64,000 bases of DNA from Erythrophleum ivorense (lineage: Eukaryota > Streptophyta > Magnoliopsida > Fabales > Fabaceae), in contig JAIUCV010000572.1 of NCBI GenBank assembly GCA_026724425.1, positions 372,001-436,000 of the forward strand, read 5' to 3'. A program made the translations under genes and the position numbers. Shown here one piece after another: positions 10,324-22,947 of this stretch; positions within the stretch are counted from its first letter, which is position 1; each line of letters begins with the position of its first letter. The notes under the pieces are model-generated. The model made no database searches. It was not told where the DNA came from and saw only the letters and a list, made by a program, of their open reading frames with translations.

Positions 10324-12100
10324 ATTTTGGTGGAGAAGAGAGAAGAAGGATACGGTAGTTAAAGCTTATGGTAATGGAGTTTGATTCTCTGTTTTTGCAG
10401 GCCATTGTCTTAGTCTTCTTTTTTTCTTACGTTTAATGTTTTTTTCTTGGTGGATTGTAAAAAGAAAAGGATTTGATTAGAGATTTTGACATATATCATC
10501 AACTTTATATTAGCCTCTCAGCTTTTGTTTTAGATTGGAAAACCAAAAAACATGTGAAAATATTGTGATTTTTCAAAAATGTGTCCTATAAAGAAAAACA
10601 TTACACGTAATATAATCATAATTTTAGTTCGGGCGGGTTGCAAATATGATATTATAAATGCTCCATTTTGAACAACTTTTTACCACAAATTATAGTGGTT
10701 GTTAGTAAACAAAAATTAAAGCTTAACTTGAGGAAATAAGAAATGATTCTTTGGATGCATTTGATATTGTGAGATGATCCAAATGACCATCAGATCCATA
10801 CAGGGAAAATTAGTTCCTGCTTTTCTTTTCCATATAAAATATCAACGACGTTTTTGGTCCTTAGTTCAAACGAAATAGTTTATGATTCGACGAGACTTTA
10901 AAGAGTGATGATGATTGGACTAAAAAGACAAAAACAGTGATGATAGTTGATGTTATTGTCTGTTTCTTTCACCTATTTTAACTTTTATATCTAAGCTATC
11001 ATCTTAACTAGAACGTTTTAGTGTCTTTAGTGTTTGAGCTTATCCATATTTATTTTCATTCGATTTCGACTCTTTTGGCGGCCGCTACGTACAGCTGATA
11101 TTTTGTAATCATACCACCTAATACTCCACCAGATATTTTAAATTTAATTACTCGATGCATATACAAAATCGCATAATTACTGAACTTACCGATTACAGAA
11201 AGTAGGCTGGTGAAAAAGTTTATGATTTACAGTAACCTTCCTTGATGTTGAGGTGGGACTCGGTGGGCATTGGATGATTGGAATGAAACATTTGAATGTT
11301 ACTGTAGGCCGTAAGTCCATCCCCAAGGTCGACGTTCGAACACGAGTCCGGTGTGAGCTACTCTAGCTTGTTACGCTATGCGACCTTAGGTCATAACACT
11401 ATTACAGTTTACCCATATACTTCAATATTTCTAGTAGCACAAACTGAGAACAGTTACAACTACATATAACACGACACTAATTTAGTTTCTTCTAGCTTCT
11501 TATTTACTGATCTTTTTTTTTTTTTAAAGCCAATTGGAATATAGTTTTGTGGTCACTAGATGATTCGATCGGTGTTTGGTATCGGCCAATACAGATTGTC
11601 GTCAGAAAAATATGATTTTGCAGAACAAAAGAGTATGGACCAAAGCCATTTGCTTAAAAGAACCACCTTTGCAACAAAAGTATAATATCTGAAAATAATA
11701 TATACCAATTTATGTTAAAAGTCATTATAAATTAATTACAAACTTTTGGGATGCGTATTCGACTGTGATTGATAATGGGTTTTTTTGGGGTAACATAATA
11801 ACATATTACGATATCTATATTTATTTACTGTTAATGTCAGGTAAAGCCTAAATCCTATGGTATATAACACGCCAAATTCTAGTGTCTATATATGTTCTTT
11901 GTAGATCTTTTCTTTTTCGATTCGTTTAATTTATACCATCATTGAAAATTAAAGATGCATTCAATTCATCTGCAAAATCCCATTGTTTTGTTTTTCGATT
12001 CATTATATATATACCATCACAGGAGTATAAAATAATACTGTCAAACCTATCCTATTTGCAAACATACCCAAAATATTAATACAAATTATTAGACTATAAG
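10324..12100. other. Gene-free AT-rich DNA
   Basis: The first 150 bp should be the 3' UTR of the ERD2-like gene. No coding frame, tRNA or clear transposon end was found. A GC-richer patch at about 11225-11400 with a GTTCGAAC-like core could be a worn SINE or tRNA-derived piece, but I could not fold it or find both promoter boxes. Confidence 0.4.
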
Positions 12101-12136
12101 TTATTAGTTATGGAAAAGCAAAATCATACTATTATA

Positions 12137-12180
12137 AAACATAATTCACTACAGTTTCTAAAACATAATTCACTACAGTA
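12137..12180 (+). repeat. Tandem duplication of about 22 bp
   Basis: The string AAAACATAATTCACTACAGT occurs twice back to back, the second copy running into the AAACTCTATAAATTAATA repeat end. Confidence 0.75.
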
Positions 12181-12646
12181 GAAACTCTATAAATTAATAA
12201 CATTAATAACGTTGAAACTTTAATATTTTATTAACTTATAGAACTATTAAATTATCGATTTTGAATAAAATAAAATTTTATTAATTAATTAAAATAATAA
12301 AAATAAAATAAATTAAAATAATATATTTTAAAATTTTTATTATATTTTGTATAGTTTCATTTTAAAATTAAGGATGAATTCTAAATATATTTGAGTTATA
12401 ATAAAAAAATATACTTATATTTTATTATATTATCATAGATATGTTTTTATATATGATTATTTATGGTAATTATTAATTTATGATATTAATGGGATTATAT
12501 ATCTACATATGAATTTCAAAAATATTATTATTCTATTATTTTATCGAATTTTGTTAATTTTTACATTGGCCAGACTTATGACTGAAAAAAATATTAATTT
12601 ATAGAATTTATTAATTTATCGAATATTAATTTATAGAGTTTGTATT
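12180..12646. repeat. AT-rich inverted-repeat element of unknown class
   Basis: Begins AGAAACTCTATAAATTAATA near 12180. A reversed form, TATTAATTTATAGAG, occurs near 12624-12638 and the flank beyond the inner Mutator-like element ends TTAGAGTTTCAAT near 13235-13247. It is rich in TTAATTTAT-type repeats. It looks like an older repeat, about 500 bp, into which the Mutator-like element at 12647 jumped. Confidence 0.5.
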
Positions 12647-13215
12647 AGGCCTGGGCATTTTTACCCGGACCCGAAATACCGAACCGAACCCGACCCGAAA
12701 TAGATGGAATCGAACCGAACCGGAACTGACACAAATACCCGAATGGGTCCTAAATTCCTATACCCGAAAGAACCGGACCCGAACCGGAACCGAACCGAGA
12801 ACCGAATGGGTACCCGAAATATTCAAAATATAATTATATACCCAAAAATATTAGTTATATTTAGATTTAAAATAATCAAAATATGTAAAATGACAACTAT
12901 AAACCTAATATAATAGTTATATTTAGAGAAAAATAACCAAAATATTCAATAAATCCAAATTTTTTATCTATATCTGTTAATCTTCAATATTTTTTTGCTA
13001 AATTTAATAAAATTTCATTTAAATTAAACAATTTTTTATTTTTATTTTATTTTTTGTAACTAAAGTTTGGATACCCGGAACCGAACTGGACCCGAACCGG
13101 ATCCGACCCGAAAATAAAAAATACCCGAACGGTTCTAAAATTTATAGAACCGAAAGATCCGAAACCCGAAAGGAACCGACCCGAACCCGACCCGAATAAC
13201 CGAATGCCCAGGCCT
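12647..13215. mobile_element. Mutator-like MITE with 10-bp TSD
   Basis: Begins AGGCCTGGGCAT and ends ATGCCCAGGCCT, perfect inverted ends, and is flanked by AGTTTGTATT at 12637-12646 and 13216-13225. A 9-11 bp duplication fits Mutator-like elements. The ends are followed by GC-rich arrays of CCCGAAC/CCGAACC words on both sides (12660-12820 and 13070-13200) around an AT-rich core. There is no transposase. Confidence 0.82.
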
Positions 13216-13225
13216 AGTTTGTATT

Positions 13226-15844
13226 GTACTTCTTAGAGTTTCAATCAAGCCTTGGGAATGAAACAAAAGAAAGTAAAGGAGATAACAGGTTGGCAATTAG
13301 CTTGTCTGATAGCTGTTAAGTGAATAACAGCACTTCACAGCTGTCTTAAGAGCTCATTTCTCTATCACTTTTTCTTAATTTTCTTTCCTTTTTATACGTT
13401 TGTTAACACAAAAGGCCACCACCATCTTCGAATTTGATAAGTAAAAGTGTCGTGCTTTACGAGGACGATATCTTGAAAACACTTCTTAAACAAACATATA
13501 AATTTTCGATAGCCAGGGTTTAACCTCTGAATTAATGGCGATCTAGATATTTACTTGTTTTGTATTGCATGCCCTTTTCGTTTCATCATTTCTAGGTTAT
13601 GAATTTATAATTTATATATATTTTCGGTTGTTAATTAACAATATGTAATTGTATGTTCGTTTATAAAACCTTATATATTAAAATCGATTTTTTTGTCTGG
13701 TGCAAGTAAAAAAATCGATTGATATAACATGTCTGTTATTGGACTTATACAGTCTGAGTGAGTTAGGTGCAAATATTGATTTGACTTAACGTAAAGTTGA
13801 ACGATCGACGACTACCGAACGTGTGATACACTGATACTATGTGTCAGCAGCCATGATAATCAATTGAAGTGACATTCTCATGCATAAAAAATTATATGTT
13901 CCTCAATTGTTTAATTATTTTTTTAATTGACTATGGTATACACTTTGTGTAGTGTTCCGAAACCCTCAGGATTTGATTGGTAACGATCAGGAGATACACC
14001 ACTCTTACAAATATCAATCACACAAGCGATAATAGTAGCAGGATCACACATCGTTTACTATTTATCATTTGTACCATTTTACCGTTGTACGTGTGTCCAG
14101 ATAAGTTAAAACCTATGTGTGTGCCTAATTAAGACCCTAATTAAGCGTGGTCTTGATCACTATATGAATAACAACGTTAAAACCCAAAAACAGATCATAC
14201 AAATATTACTTTAAACTTTTGATATAAAACTATATCAGAAAAACAGCGAAACAGCGAAGAGTGGACCATATGAAAATACAAATCGTAATGTTAAAACAAA
14301 TCGTAAAGATTGGTCTAGAAACGTGTATCAATTAAAAGAATTACACATATAGACGAATAAGTGGGTCATAACTCAGATGAAGAAGTGCGAGCTGTGAAAT
14401 GAAGAAGTATTCTTTAAAGGACCTCTCACGTCTACATCGTCTCATCCTTGTTGTCTCAACCACATTAACTCTTCTATAAGTTCTCTTTAGGTCATTAATT
14501 ACCCATAATCTTATGTTCTTCCATTTCCATTTTCTTTTTATCTTAAAATTGAGCATCGACATCAACATAACCAAAACCAGAACACTTTGTTTTTTCAAAT
14601 TCGAAAACCACCCTTTTCGTCATTGGTGTTTTTTCAAATTTTATATTGGTAAATCTGTTTGTTATAACTTACAAAATTAAAACACAAATTCGATAGATGT
14701 GTAGCAAAATAATAGTTTTCCTTTTTTTTAACAGATTATATATGCATCGTAGAAAGTAGGCATGAGACTTCGGGTTTCAGGTCGGGTTCGGATCAGGTTT
14801 TTCAGAGTTTTTCGGATTTTTCGGATTTTTTAAAAGTGTTTTTTCGAATTTCGAATTTTTGGGTTTAGAAATATAAAAACCATTCAGTTATTTTTAAAAA
14901 TTTCAGTTCAGATTTAGTTCGGATTTTTTCTGACAGATTCGGGTTCGGGTTCGGGTTTTGGGTAAAAATTCCAGAAGAAAGAAGATACATTAATACTTAT
15001 ATACTTCAAAACCGGAAAGAGTAGTCCTACATCAAGATTTCATAAAAAATCAAGCTCACTGTGTAAGATAAATTATTCTATTGGACTATTACTATTCCAT
15101 GATATATTTGGTAACTAATTAAATTAAATATAAAAGATTAATTCTTAATAATCTGTTAAGATAAATTCTAAGAAAACTTTAAAGAGGAATTATGTATTCT
15201 TTCCACCTGTAAGTTTATACATTTAGTTTGCAAAGGCATCTTAAAATTCACAATACATAAAATTTATAGGTAAGGAGAGAGAAACCTAATCATTTATTTA
15301 ACATCCGTAAATCAGAGAAGTGTCGTTGATTCTATTATGTGACTGATCTAGATATTCGAAGGTTTTAGGGTTCATGTAAAAGTATGTTTACACACTGTAG
15401 ATAAGTCGAATCGTTTAAATGAATTATAATATAATACCAGAAATCAATAATGTTTTGGTAGAACCAAAACGTACCGACCCAAGGGAAACCAATAATAGTG
15501 CTTACTGTTTAGGTCTACGTACACGTACATGATTAAAGTATATAGACTTGTGCAGTAATATACATTGGTTTTTAGTTAACTCTAAAATAAGATTCAAAAA
15601 ATAAATTGAATTTCAAATAAGCTTATCCACAATATGGTGGAGAAAGTTATACCGAATCATTTGATCAAATTACAGCAAGAGACCACAAATAATACAACCT
15701 ATTCCCCCACCACAATATTCTCTTTTCCGCCTACGCACAACTTTTATACGCACCAACCGACCTATTTTGAAAACAACAAAAATTATATGTATACACAAAT
15801 TTTTTTCCTAAAAATATATTCACCATTTCGTATACAAAAATAAA
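13226..15844. other. Gene-free AT-rich DNA
   Basis: No supportable gene. A worn relative of the CCCGAAC-type repeat is visible at about 14755-14965 (see separate entry). Open frames here are short and compositionally biased. Confidence 0.45.
14755..14965. repeat. Worn CGGGTTCGG-rich repeat
   Basis: Words such as GGGTTTCAGGTCGGGTTCGG and a triple GGGTTC resemble the interior of the Mutator-like element at 12647-13215. No terminal repeats or target duplication were found. Confidence 0.5.
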
Positions 15845-18800
15845 TCTATACTATAAATTTTTGGTTAAGTACCCCTTTTTAAAAATACTAGGTTTTTCAC
15901 CTGCGCATAGCGCGCGTCTGTATTAATAATTTGATTTAATATTTTTATTCATAAACTTTTTTCGTCGGTAGCACGATTGATTGTAGTGAATCAATGTTCT
16001 TATTTCTCTTCTTTTGTTTCATGTTTTTTAGTTTTTTTTTCCTTTATTTTTGCTCTTTATTTGATTTTTTTTTTTCATCTTCACTCTTCTTCGTCTTCCT
16101 TCATTTTCAGTTCTTTGTCTTACAATTTTTTATTCGGTCTCCTTCTTCATCTTTGTTATTATTCTGTTTATCTTTTGTCCTCGTTCTTTAATATTATTGT
16201 CTTCGCTTTTTTATTGTTTCTTCTTATTTTTGTCCTTGTCTTGGTTCTTGTTCTTCCGTTTTTCTATGATTAATTCATACGGTCGAAGTTGCTAGGAGTT
16301 TGCTATATTTCTTTTGTTTAGCATCTTCTCTTTATTTTTCTTGATTATTCTCTAGGACTTGATCCCTTTTATAAATAGTTTTATTGTAGTTTTCTTTAAT
16401 TTAATATTATGTAGAGTAAAAATTTATTTATCTGATACACCCAACCAAACTTTAAAATGAAAAAGATTCACGGAAACAAAATTAAGCTAGAGATGGTACA
16501 ATTACATATTCACATATGTAATAAGCAATGTCTAATAATAATATAAATAATTTAATTTATGCGATCATAGAGATATAGTTACGCATAGCTGTCAATTTCT
16601 TATTTTTCGGTTTCATATTTTTATTTGGTTTCCTTCTCTAGCCATATCTTTTTTGTTTCTTTTATGGCTTTGTTCTTTGCTATCTTCATCCTTCCTTTTC
16701 TTCATTTACTTCTTTTTCTTTTTGTAATTCTTGGTTCTTATTCTTATGTTTCTTCTATGATAAATTATTTTCATCGAAAATGCTAATGTTTTGCTAGATT
16801 TGTTTTCTTCTTCTTTGTATTGGTTATTCTCCTTTCTAATTTTTTTCTCACTCTATTGCTTTTGTACATATTTTAGCATAAGTCTCTTTAATCCTATGTA
16901 GAACATATTTTCATTATATGATACACCAAACCAAACTTAAAAATGAAAATGTACGTATAAACAAATTTAAATTAGAAGATAAGCTAATATTTTGGTAGGT
17001 TTTCTAGGGTTATAAAACCAAAATGAACAGAAGCTAATCGACATATATAATTGTTTTCATTTTCTTCTTCGTTCTTGTTTTTATGTTTTTTAATTTTCTT
17101 TGGTTCATTCTTATTAAGTCTCTTCTGTTTTAATTTCTTCTTTATCTTTTCTCTTATATGGTTTCTTCTTCATTTTCACTCATATTTGCGTTTGCTTTTC
17201 TTCGTCTTCACGCTTCTTAATTTTTATTCTTTTTTTATTTTGGTTTCGTCTCCTTCGTTCTTATTAGCTTTCCTCTTTAGATTGGTCTTTGCAAGTTTTT
17301 TGTTTTTGTTTGGTTTCTTCTCCTTCGTTCTTATTCGATTTTCTCTTCAAATTTTTCTTTGCAAGTTTTTTATCTGGTTTTTTCTTATTCATCTTTGCCT
17401 TCTTTGGTTTATATTTTGTCTTCGCAATTCAATATATTCGTTTTCGCTCTTCTTCGGTTTTATCTTCTTACTCTTCTTCTTTGTGTCTATTTTTTCTTCC
17501 ATTTTTTTTTTCTTTCTTATTTGTCTAGGTTATTCTCCACCATTAAAATTCTACATGGCTTCATTCCTCTTGTAAAATATTAATTTTATGTTGAAATTTG
17601 TAAACTAATTTTAACATAAGCTTTTTTTATTTTTATATCGATCCATAAGTTATTTAGAGTGTCCACATATAAAATATATATATGCTTTATAAATTTGTTC
17701 TTTCTTATTTGTTAAAAATTTTCAGTGATTATTTATATAATTAAAACCATTATCTTAAATTAAGAAATTTTCCTAATATAAATCTAAGTAGATTTTTAGT
17801 GTTACTAAAAACTTATACATGTTTTTCTTATATCTATCGATATTCCAAATCTAAAATTTGGAAAATTTCTTAATCTTATATGATGATATAGAAAAATATT
17901 ATTGATTGTTTAAAATTTGAAAAATTTCTTAATTTTAGAGATGCTGATTTGGCATAATTTAATTGGTTAAAAAAAATAAAAGTTGATGTAGATACTTTTA
18001 GAGGCATTTAGCCTCAACTTTTATATAGTATAGATATATAAAACTTGCATCTATTCTAGATTAGGTGTTGTGTATACACCTGATTTATAACTCAATATTT
18101 TATATTTTAAAAATTGAAACATAACCGAGATAAAGAAATTATACATAAGTTTGTATTAACAACAAAAATTAACCTAAAACAAAATAAGAAAAAAAATTAG
18201 TATAATGGTTTAAACAATATAACTAAATTATTTAAAACATTATAACAGAATATTTTTAATGTATATCGTATAGAATCATGTAAGATTTCCAGCGGAGAAT
18301 AATGAAAAAAAAAAAATATAAGAAAAACAAAATTTAGGGAAATCTTAACAACTTCACCACCACCAAAAAAATTATAAATAAAATGAAAAATCAAAAATCA
18401 AGACGAACACATAGAAAAAGAAGAGTAAGAAGATGAAATAGCGAAAATAAAAACACAAAAGAACAAAGAAAAAAAATGAAAAGGTAAAAACCAAATAAAA
18501 AACCGTAAAGACAAAACTGAACAAAAAAATATTAGGACGAGAGTATTATAAAGTTAATACTGATAATACAAAGTTATATATAAAAAACTATATTAGAACG
18601 AAGGGAAACAAACAAGAACAAAAACGAAGAACCAAGAAAAGTGAAGATGAAAAAAGCATAAACGAAAATTAGTGAAGATGAAAAAGAAATCGAATAAGGA
18701 AAAAGACAAAGAAAAAAAAAATATCAATAAGAACGAAGAAAAAAACTAAGTATAAGAGGCCTAAAAAATACAAAAAAAAAAAAAAACTACAAAACGTATA

Positions 18801-19058
18801 TAAGAACTAAAACGAGAATAAATATGAAGTTGAAAAATAACGATGTGCGCGTCAATTAGCTATCCTTCAAATTAGGTGTATAACTCTAGACAACCATTTA
18901 AGATGTGTTCAAAATGTGTTACTCAATTTGGTCATTTGGAGAGTTGGTTTTTGAAACTTTTTTAAAAGAGCCATGTTATGAAGTATCAAAGATCTAAACT
19001 AGCATATTAAATCAAATTAATAATATAGTTTCGCGCGTAATGCGGATAAAAAACCTAG
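15845..19058 (+). mobile_element. Helitron-like element (outer), plus strand
   Basis: Starts TCTATACTATAAA after an A and ends GATAAAAAACCTAG before a T, with GC-rich complementary words (CGCGCG / TGCGG) just upstream of the end. The 5' TC, 3' CTAG, a hairpin near the 3' end and insertion between A and T are Helitron hallmarks. There is no inverted terminal repeat or target duplication of its own. It appears interrupted by a second Helitron at 15888-18034, leaving about 43 bp of left end and about 1 kb of purine-rich right part. No RepHel gene is present. Confidence 0.65.
15888..18034 (-). mobile_element. Helitron-like element (inner), minus strand
   Basis: Read on the minus strand it starts TCTATACTATATAAAAGTTG (18034 downward) and ends AAAAACCTAG (15888), with CGCGCTATGCGCAG forming the 3' hairpin region. 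It sits between A (15887) and T (18035), as expected for Helitron insertion. The interior is strongly pyrimidine-rich on the plus strand and includes at least two diverged copies of a roughly 485-bp unit: GATACACC followed by AACCAAACTT recurs at about 16434 and 16920. It is non-coding; open frames of Phe/Leu/Ser only reflect the TTC/TTT bias. Confidence 0.72.
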
Positions 19059-19432
19059 TTTTTACAAATAACTAAGTATAAAATTTACAATTGGCTTTTC
19101 TCAATTAACTAAAACATAAACTTAAGTTTAATTCTCTCTTTTTTTTCGTGATCATCAGCAATTTTCAGAAAGTACTTGCTAGTTGCTATCATATCATATT
19201 GAAATCTGAAACTCAGAAGCCAATACCATCTTTTTCCTGAAAACTATTAATAATAAATAATTAAAATATAAAAGAATACTCTAGACCGAAAATGGGGTTG
19301 GTTGTCCATCAAAAGGAGGGCAATAAATAGACGTCCCCAAGTTCTGATTTCAACACCACAACTAAACACACACATAATCTTCTCGTTCTGAGTTAAGCTA
19401 TCTTTCATATTATAGTCTCTCCTTGGAGAATT
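19059..19432 (+). promoter_or_regulatory. GASA1 promoter and leader
   Basis: Only about 375 bp separate the Helitron end from the GASA1 start codon. A TATA-like CAATAAATAG lies at about 19321, with the leader downstream. The Helitron boundary may therefore have replaced older upstream control sequence, which is inference. Confidence 0.45.
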
Positions 19433-19925
19433 ATGGCTACTTCAAAAGCCCTTATTGCTACTCTTCTCATATCTCTTCTTGTTCTTCAACTCGTCCAGGC
19501 CGATGTGGTAATTGTTTTTTCATTAAACACTCAATATGATATTTCTTTACTTCGCAACATATATCTTACATTTTTTAATCATTTTCCGAATATTTCTGCA
19601 GAAAACGTCAAACAAAAAAGGTGACTACGGCAACAAAATCGGTAATTATATTACCTTTTATCCATCTACACAAATACAAGTAGGATTTATCTTAAGACTA
19701 ATTAACTAACAAAATCAATGATGTGTGTATCTTTTCATCATAGATTGTGGCGGTGCGTGTGTAGCACGGTGCAGGCTTTCGAGTAGGCCGAGGCTGTGTC
19801 ACAGAGCGTGCGGGAGTTGCTGCGCCACGTGCAACTGTGTGCCACCTGGCACGTATGGAAACTACGACAAGTGCGAGTGCTACGCCAGTCTCACCACCCA
19901 CGGTGGTCGCCGCAAGTGCCCTTAA
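19433..19925 (+). CDS. GASA1: GASA/Snakin cysteine-rich secreted peptide
   Basis: Gibberellin-regulated (GAST1/Snakin) family peptide, secreted to the cell wall space. Three exons: 19433-19507, 19602-19641 and 19744-19925, giving 98 residues. Seen: a hydrophobic signal peptide (about residues 1-23, ending LVLQLVQA), a short variable linker (KTSNKKGDYGNKI), and the C-terminal domain with all 12 conserved cysteines from DCGGACVARC to RRKCP, including the SCC pair and CVPPGTYGN. Length and all cysteines look intact. Family members respond to gibberellin; nothing in the short upstream region proves this here. Confidence 0.95.
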
Positions 19926-20656
19926 GTAAAAGAAAAAGAACTCTTACGTACATTAATGCTGTGGCTGTTATACGACATCGGTTCGTTAGTATTTGTTGGC
20001 ATATTTTACATGTGGTCGTTGGAATAAATCATGAGAGCCGTACGTTCTTGATGTTGTGTGTGTATTGTATTGTATTATAAATTGGTCAATCTTTTGTAAG
20101 TTTTTGGTTTTGTTTTTCCTTATTTGTCTTTGGATTCCTGAAAGAATCTCGTTATATAGTTTCATATTCTAATAAAAATCATGTTGCTTTGTAATCATAC
20201 TTTTTTGTATGATCGGCTGTTCCTGAAAGAAAGTTTTTGAAGTGATTTTGACTTTGAATTGGTTATATTATGATATTTACTCATAGGTTATAACTTATAA
20301 AGGTCTTCTGAATTTTCTTATATGTTACATCAAATCCATGTATGTGTTTTCACCGATATCAGTTTACTTGGGGAGACCGAGGCTGTAAATCGGAGTTTTG
20401 TAGACGATTTTGTTAGCATCGATATATATTTGGTAGCCATATAATCTATTTAAAATTTTTGTGGTCCACAGAATCGAACAAGAGAATAGATGAATAAAAA
20501 CAAAATGAAAAAGGAATCGATAGTAAAGTTGCTGTAAATCTAGTAAGACTACAAGACGAATAAATGGGCAAAACATAAAAATCTGGCAAGAGTAGTAAAC
20601 TGATTTGGTTGCGAAAGGGTAGTTTTTGTAATAACGACGCGAGTTTTCTGGTGAAA

Positions 20657-20695
<39 letters not shown>

Positions 20696-20696
20696 T
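19926..20696. other. GASA1 3' flank
   Basis: The 3' UTR probably runs to near 20180, where an AATAAA-like AATAAAAATC signal sits at about 20170. The rest is AT-rich with a (TA)n run at 20665-20692. No gene is seen. Confidence 0.45.
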
Positions 20697-20768
20697 AGCC
20701 CCCGGCGAGGATCGAACTCGCGGCCTTTCGCTTACGAAGCGAACGCAATACCACTATGCTACGGAGGC
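20697..20768 (-). tRNA. tRNA-Thr (anticodon CGT)
   Basis: 72 nt on the minus strand. Acceptor arms GCCTCCG and CGGGGGC pair (one G-T pair). The anticodon stem TTCGC/GCGAA encloses the loop TTCGTAA, giving anticodon CGT, which reads ACG (Thr). Box A-like TAGCATAGTGG and box B GGTTCGA-type GAGTTCGATCC are both intact. No intron. CCA is not encoded, as is normal for plants. Confidence 0.93.
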
Positions 20769-22900
20769 ATTTGTTCTTTGTTTTACAAATATACTTCTTT
20801 ACTTATACAATGGTCATAAGCCAATGAGAGATTGAATTATTTTTGTGCATTATATACGGGCCTTACTATGACTGGGCCTCAACTCAATTCGTATTTGTGG
20901 CCCTTTTTCCTCAATCGTTCTTTTCTATTTATGGCTTTTCAAGAGGGCTTATTGGTTTGGTTCGTAGGTTTATTTAATTTTGAACAACGAACCTGGACGA
21001 TTAGTACTTTCAAATTTCTGTGTCAGTTATCAAACGAAATGATATATGATCTGCCTAGTAACTTGTCTTAATTCTTTCAAAGTAAAATTTAGTGTAACGT
21101 TTTCCCATTAAAAAAAATAACGTTGTTTCATGTACGAATTGTATTTCCCGCATTTGTTCAAGCAGAATTATCTAGTGGACATTTTTATAAATTTTAAAAT
21201 TTAGCTAGATAGTAATAATCAATGAAAATGCCCATGTTAAATCGAATTTCGAAACAAGTTCTGACTAAAATCGAAAAAGAGCAGACTGAGTTTCTCTCGT
21301 AAACAGTTGACAGAAGTTACCTGACTTGTCGATTTCAGTGTGATGACGTGGCGAAATGATGAAAATTCTGAAATTCTGATAGCTAATAATAGCCGTCGAT
21401 TTGAGCATCACCAAAATCTCTCTTTCTCGCGCGCATTTGGATGGGACATTGAGAAAGTCGTGCCGTTTTTTAATTGGATGAGTCATTAAAACTTTAAAAG
21501 AAGAGCTAGAGTACAAAACAAACGCCGTGACATTCTCTCGTATTTATGAGAGACAGCCAGACGTTTGAGTTACGGGGGGACCCGGTTTACAAAGTTACGT
21601 GGTACATTTATTTGGTTATTAAATAGCTGCGGGGTGCTAAATAAACCAACATCACTGAAGAAGATGATGTGTTGCAAAAATTGGATGTCTAGTCCTATAA
21701 ACGTATGAAATTAAATGGCCGACGCATATATTTAGTATTAATTGGCTTTTATCTACCAAATTTGGTGTCCAACAAACCATTAAACTGGTTAGCCGTTTGG
21801 TCATTGATTAATTTGGCCATCCCATTAATATAATAGGCAAGAAAATGAGACTAAGGTAATTATGTACAAGATCTAAGCATTAGACAATTTAATCTTATCG
21901 TACAATAATTTGTAGGTTAACCTTATCGCTAATGATCTATGCCACAAATCATTGATCAATTATCATTTGATTGTTCTAATGGGTCAAAGCCCCATATGAA
22001 TCTCTGTTAGATTATCGTAAAACTTCTCATTGTATGCCACAAGTCTGCTCCAAGAAACTGGTTGTGCACACACCAAAGTCAAAAAGTAGTATAATCAAAT
22101 CGGTAGAACCATATACAAGTCAAGTAAGGGTCAGACATCTCTACTCTTTTAAATCAATATCATTGGACAAAGGATAGATCATACGCAATTAGATTAGCCT
22201 CCAAACAATTTCACTAAATCCAGTTAAGACCGATTTTGTTTTCTAGTTTTTTTTAGTTGGTATATATAGGTACGAATAATCGATGTCCTTTATACATTAC
22301 TACTTGTATCTCAACATCATAATATTTCCAATTTGGATTTCAACAAGTCTACTTTAAGATGACCATTGTTTCAGCTCATTCGTCTCAAACCCATAATATT
22401 TGATCGATCCTAACACATTTGCAATTTTAACTCAATATCAATTGACAAACGAATAAAATACTCCACTATACACAGTGTTGACCGTTTCACACTTGAGATG
22501 TACAATCCTGTGATTCCTGAAAGTAGATAGGTAACGACAGATGCAATAAGTTAAAAAGAAAAAAATTAAGAGTTTGATTTACGATCTAACAAAAATTTTA
22601 CTAAACATTGACCCCAGACTAAATAATGTGTTATGTTATTCAATAATTTTTTTTTTTTTTTTTTTTACATATCCAAACCGATTCGTTGGAAAAGAGAAAA
22701 AAAAAAAAAAAAATCCTATGCGATTCACTGGTACGGAGTCAAATCATATCATAGGAAACCCATGCAAAGCAGTACATTTTCAGCTCTTAAACGCTGACGT
22801 GTCTGACACATCGCTCTTCTCACTGATTACGTGGCACTACACTGAAACAATCGGACGGCTATCGTTTCTCCTTTACTACACACCGTTCGATAACTGAAAG
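20769..22900. other. Gene-free region
   Basis: No convincing gene. Short frames at 20832-21071 and 21265-21516 lack family likeness. Poly(T) and poly(A) runs sit at about 22646 and 22697. ACGTGGC/GACACATCG-type words at about 22799-22835 lie upstream of the following gene and may be promoter elements. Confidence 0.4.
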
Positions 22901-22921
22901 GAAGATAAAACGAAAGAAAGT

Positions 22922-22947
22922 GAGAGAGAGAGAGAGAGAGAGAGAGT
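22922..22947 (+). repeat. (GA)n microsatellite in a probable leader
   Basis: About 12 GA units roughly 790 bp before the start codon of the next gene. GA/CT repeats are common in plant leaders and core promoters. Confidence 0.75.

Noticed and set aside
11225..11400. Possible SINE with a GTTCGAAC core
   Set aside because: I could not find a matching box A at the right distance, a tail or a target duplication.
12704..12913. Open frame in the CCGAACC array
   Set aside because: Repetitive element interior; low complexity.
15977..17583. Several Phe/Leu/Ser-rich open frames
   Set aside because: They lie in TTC/TTT-biased DNA inside the inner Helitron; open in more than one frame, with no family likeness.
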